A stretch of 64,000 bases of DNA, taken from assembly GCA_028023455.1 (NCBI GenBank), contig JAQFVV010013062.1, positions 220,827 through 284,826 on the forward strand. The letters run 5' to 3'. Source of the DNA: Epiperipatus broadwayi. Its lineage: Eukaryota > Onychophora > Udeonychophora > Euonychophora > Peripatidae. The notes beneath the pieces are model-generated. The model saw only the letters and a list, made by a program, of their open reading frames with translations, was not told the origin of the DNA and made no database searches. The position numbers were made by a program, and so were the translations under genes. This document shows, one piece after another, positions 61,925-64,000 of this stretch (the stretch's first letter is position 1; each line of letters opens with the position of its first letter).

Positions 61925-62528
61925 TAATGGAGCAGAATTGCCTATCCCAAAGACCAACCAAAAAAATAATAACACAAAAACTAACACAGAAATCCAAGAT
62001 TCAAACGAAAATAATTCTCAAGAAACCACAACACAAAATACAGCAATTACATCACAGGATCAGCATCTCAATAAAACAAAATGTGTACCAAGTAAAAATC
62101 AACAAACAGAAAGTAAACACACACAGTTATATAATGAAAATATAAATCCAGATAATATAAAGATACCAATAAAAAAAAAAACTATAATTATAAACAAAAC
62201 TGCATCAAACATAATGGATGCAATAGAAGCCCCTCTTCCACCTATTCAAGAGAATACACCAGAGGGAAAAAGAAAGCCAGGTAGACCACCTAAAAATCAT
62301 GAATCCAAAAAGGCAAAAAAAACAGACCAAAAGCACAACTCATCAGACATATACAATTTAGAAAATGATGAAATAGAAATGGATGTAAGCCAACAACAAA
62401 TGGACACCTGTTCGGTTTCATCACATATTGCCTGTATAGAGTCTGAAGCAATATTAAATGAAAGAAAAACTGAAAATAAACCCAACAATGTCTTAAATAT
62501 GTATCAGCATCCATCTACTGCAATATAA
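61881..62528 (+). CDS. LINE ORF1, C-terminal piece with AT-hook-like motif
   Basis: This frame is open from before the ORF1 stop to TAA at 62528 and carries the expected tail of ORF1. It is Asn/Gln/Thr/Lys-rich and low-complexity, then has KRKPGRPPKNHESKKAKK near nucleotides 62268-62320. Its GRP core flanked by basic residues matches the AT-hook DNA-binding motif. An acidic patch (ENDEIEMD) follows. It has no proper ATG of its own at the overlap, so it is a frameshifted continuation, not a separate gene. Total ORF1 would be about 535 residues. A minor-groove AT-binding role is inferred from the motif only. Confidence 0.75.
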   Translation, partial: KPEKKQVQTPTNKNNNGAELPIPKTNQKNNNTKTNTEIQDSNENNSQETTTQNTAITSQDQHLNKTKCVPSKNQQTESKHTQLYNENINPDNIKIPIKKKTIIINKTASNIMDAIEAPLPPIQENTPEGKRKPGRPPKNHESKKAKKTDQKHNSSDIYNLENDEIEMDVSQQQMDTCSVSSHIACIESEAILNERKTENKPNNVLNMYQHPSTAI

Positions 62529-62590
62529 ACAAAAATTTAGTATTAAAAATAAAATAAAAATCAATACCCTGTTAAAAAATTATCTAAAAC

Positions 62591-63055
62591 ATGAAGATAA
62601 AAATTGGATCTCTCAACATTAGAGGCTTAAATGCCACCAAAAAACTTTTTGATCTCAAAAAATGGTTACATACAACACAACCACACATACTGGGGCTTTT
62701 GGAAACAAAAATATACAGCAGCTCTCAAATTGATCCATCAAAATATTTAGTCAGCCAAGGTTTTTGTGCCTGCTCAAGGCAATCATCATCACCATCAGGT
62801 GGCACAGGCATAATTATTTCCCACAACTGCCCTTTCCATTCTTTTAAAATTATATATATTGACTCTAATCTTATCATATTAACTCTCCATCATAAAAATA
62901 TCACACTTAACCTAGTATTTGTATATATACCACCAGGCCCTGTCATCATCTCCAGAATAATAGCAACAATAAATTCAATGCTTACAGCAACACCAAATCC
63001 CATAATACTCCTGGGAGATTTCAATATGACCTACCAAACTTTTGTCACCAAATGA
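62591..63055 (+). CDS. LINE ORF2, endonuclease N-terminal part
   Basis: 154 codons from an ATG with an in-frame TAA at 62585. Apurinic-type endonuclease motifs in order: SLNIRGLN (Asn 9), GLLETK (Glu 38), FVYIPPG (Tyr 112) and LLGDFN (Asp 143, Asn 145). It ends at a TGA (63053-63055), but the same frame continues downstream with the rest of the domain, so this is an in-frame nonsense codon. The enzyme would nick target DNA for primed reverse transcription. Confidence 0.88.
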   Translation: MKIKIGSLNIRGLNATKKLFDLKKWLHTTQPHILGLLETKIYSSSQIDPSKYLVSQGFCACSRQSSSPSGGTGIIISHNCPFHSFKIIYIDSNLIILTLHHKNITLNLVFVYIPPGPVIISRIIATINSMLTATPNPIILLGDFNMTYQTFVTK

Positions 63056-63799
63056 ATCCATCAAATAACAATCCCACTTATGAGTGCTGAGGGTTTTCTC
63101 CCATCAAACTCAATATCTTTTAATAACAATAGATATAAGTCACTTATTGATTTGTGTTTCTACTCACCAATGTTTCATCATTATTTTAATCTTGAACTCT
63201 GTCCATCTATAATCTCAGATCATGCTGCTCAGTTCATCACCCTCGACCTAACAAAAATACAGAATACAACAATAGCCCTCCAAAAGACTATGCGAATACT
63301 TCTTCCAGCACAAACAACTGAATTCTTATATTCAGAAACATATATAATGCTCCAAAAAATTCAAAACATGTCACTCGATCCAGTACAAAAGTATATAGCA
63401 TTCACCAATATACTTTCTTTCAACATCAATCATATTACCTGCAACTCAACACCCCCCACCAGATTATTAGCATTGGCAGATGAACTACATAAAAGAATAA
63501 CCATTTCCAGACCAACTACAGATAATCAAACACAAATTAAAAAACTTACAGAAATGTACAACAATACATGCAATACACTAAAGCAATATGTAGCAATAAA
63601 AAAGAAAAAAATATGCCTTACACAACAACGTACTTGGACCAGAGCATACATACGGTGGGCATTGGGATACCCATCCACAGTCAGAGTGCCTATGGCACTT
63701 GAAATAGATGGCTCTATAACAGCTGGATATAACATGATAAACCCAATATATCAACACTTTAAAAAAAAACTGCAAAAACAGAGGGTACATACCAAATGA
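63056..63799 (+). CDS. LINE ORF2, endonuclease C-terminus and linker
   Basis: Same frame as the preceding piece. Counting from the ATG at 63080, YKSLIDL near residues 19-25 and the catalytic SDH at 46-48 complete the endonuclease. The rest (about 60-239) is the helical, Lys-rich linker that precedes RT, with RTWTRAYIRWALGYP near 195-209. It stops at 63799 after the A-run at about 63760-63769. RT continues in another frame, so that run is the likely slip site. Confidence 0.85.
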   Translation: MHQITIPLMSAEGFLPSNSISFNNNRYKSLIDLCFYSPMFHHYFNLELCPSIISDHAAQFITLDLTKIQNTTIALQKTMRILLPAQTTEFLYSETYIMLQKIQNMSLDPVQKYIAFTNILSFNINHITCNSTPPTRLLALADELHKRITISRPTTDNQTQIKKLTEMYNNTCNTLKQYVAIKKKKICLTQQRTWTRAYIRWALGYPSTVRVPMALEIDGSITAGYNMINPIYQHFKKKLQKQRVHTK

Positions 63800-64000
63800 A
63801 GACATATTTGGAGACCCTGAAACAGACACACCAATAACAACAACTGACATTGTATTTCAACTTGCAACAATAACAAACACATGTCACCCAGGACCACAAG
63901 GAATCCCCAAATTTGTGTTCAAACACCTTAGTCACTTCACAGCAAAATACCTGTGCGATCTAGCCAATTACATATCCCAAAAAATCTACAACATACAAAG
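63771..64000 (+). CDS. LINE ORF2, start of reverse transcriptase, partial
   Basis: Open from 63771 to the window end in frame with TGC AAA. It contains CHPGPQGIPKFVFKHL, the block before the RT fingers usually written GPDGIP..F/YK. The catalytic motifs lie beyond the window. No start codon belongs here; it is the frameshifted continuation of ORF2. Confidence 0.8.

Larger units (their letters stand above)
60707..64000 (+). mobile_element. L1/Tx1-like two-ORF LINE, 5' part, runs off window
   Basis: In order: leader, ORF1 with zinc knuckle and AT-hook-like segment, a 62-nt gap, and ORF2 with apurinic-type endonuclease and the start of reverse transcriptase. The two-ORF layout with CCHC-containing ORF1 and N-terminal endonuclease fits the L1/Tx1 group; jockey or I-type elements are alternatives. 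GC content rises sharply at the ORFs. At least two frameshifts and one nonsense codon mean this copy is dead, though conserved enough to be fairly recent. The 5' boundary is inferred from the end of the microsatellite. Confidence 0.88.

Noticed and set aside
62290-63850. Minus-strand ORFs at 62290-62514, 62297-62488, 63526-63735 and 63578-63850, and plus ORF 61927-62145
   Set aside because: Shadows of LINE ORF1 and ORF2 in other frames; no domain and Cys/Phe/Tyr-rich antisense composition.
1-64000. An endogenous virus or LTR retrotransposon
   Set aside because: I see no paired long terminal repeats, protease, integrase or capsid-like ORF. All RT sequence found belongs to LINE-type elements.

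Overview
This is eukaryotic, most likely invertebrate-animal, DNA. It is very AT-rich (by eye roughly three quarters A+T), full of poly-A/T runs and microsatellites, and has no operons or long cellular ORFs. I find no convincing host protein-coding gene, tRNA or rRNA gene. Everything I can name is a transposable element or a product of one: RTE, jockey-like and L1/Tx1-like LINEs, two tRNA-derived SINE families, a TIR DNA transposon and many fold-back (inverted-repeat) elements. The species cannot be fixed from this window. The element mix is typical of large, gene-poor genomes such as those of molluscs or chelicerates, but that is a guess.

Layout. 1-13.6 kb: AT-rich intergenic DNA with an RTE 3' fragment (1.6 kb), a minus-strand SINE-1 (2.3 kb), fold-backs (5.5 kb) and a SINE-2 copy fused to an inverted partial copy (5.8-6.0 kb). 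13.6-18.3 kb: a perfect 77-nt palindrome beside a dead minus-strand L1/Tx1-like LINE with reverse transcriptase. 21.6-25 kb: a degenerate tandem repeat interrupted by a SINE-1 with target-site duplication (TSD), a 1.1-kb TIR transposon, an unnamed dispersed repeat and a fold-back. 25.2-28.6 kb: the best-preserved feature, a full-length 3.3-kb minus-strand RTE LINE flanked by a 13-bp TSD, its single ORF broken by two one-base frameshifts. 29.6-37 kb: a ~75-bp degenerate tandem repeat, a long palindrome and AT-rich DNA. 37.9-38.9 kb: a decayed plus-strand jockey-like RT. 41-54.4 kb: more RTE fragments, fold-backs and a minisatellite. 56.6-58.1 kb: a less AT-rich stretch I cannot identify. 58.6-60.1 kb: two fold-backs. 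60.6-64.0 kb: a microsatellite, then the 5' two-thirds of a two-ORF LINE (zinc-knuckle and AT-hook ORF1; endonuclease and start of RT in ORF2) that runs off the window.

How the parts relate. The LINEs would supply endonuclease and reverse transcriptase for their own copying, and possibly for the SINEs. Four eroded RTE pieces next to one nearly intact copy show that this family has been active over a long period. The dense inverted repeats are either non-autonomous fold-back transposons or products of replication template switching; no transposase ORF that could move them is present here.
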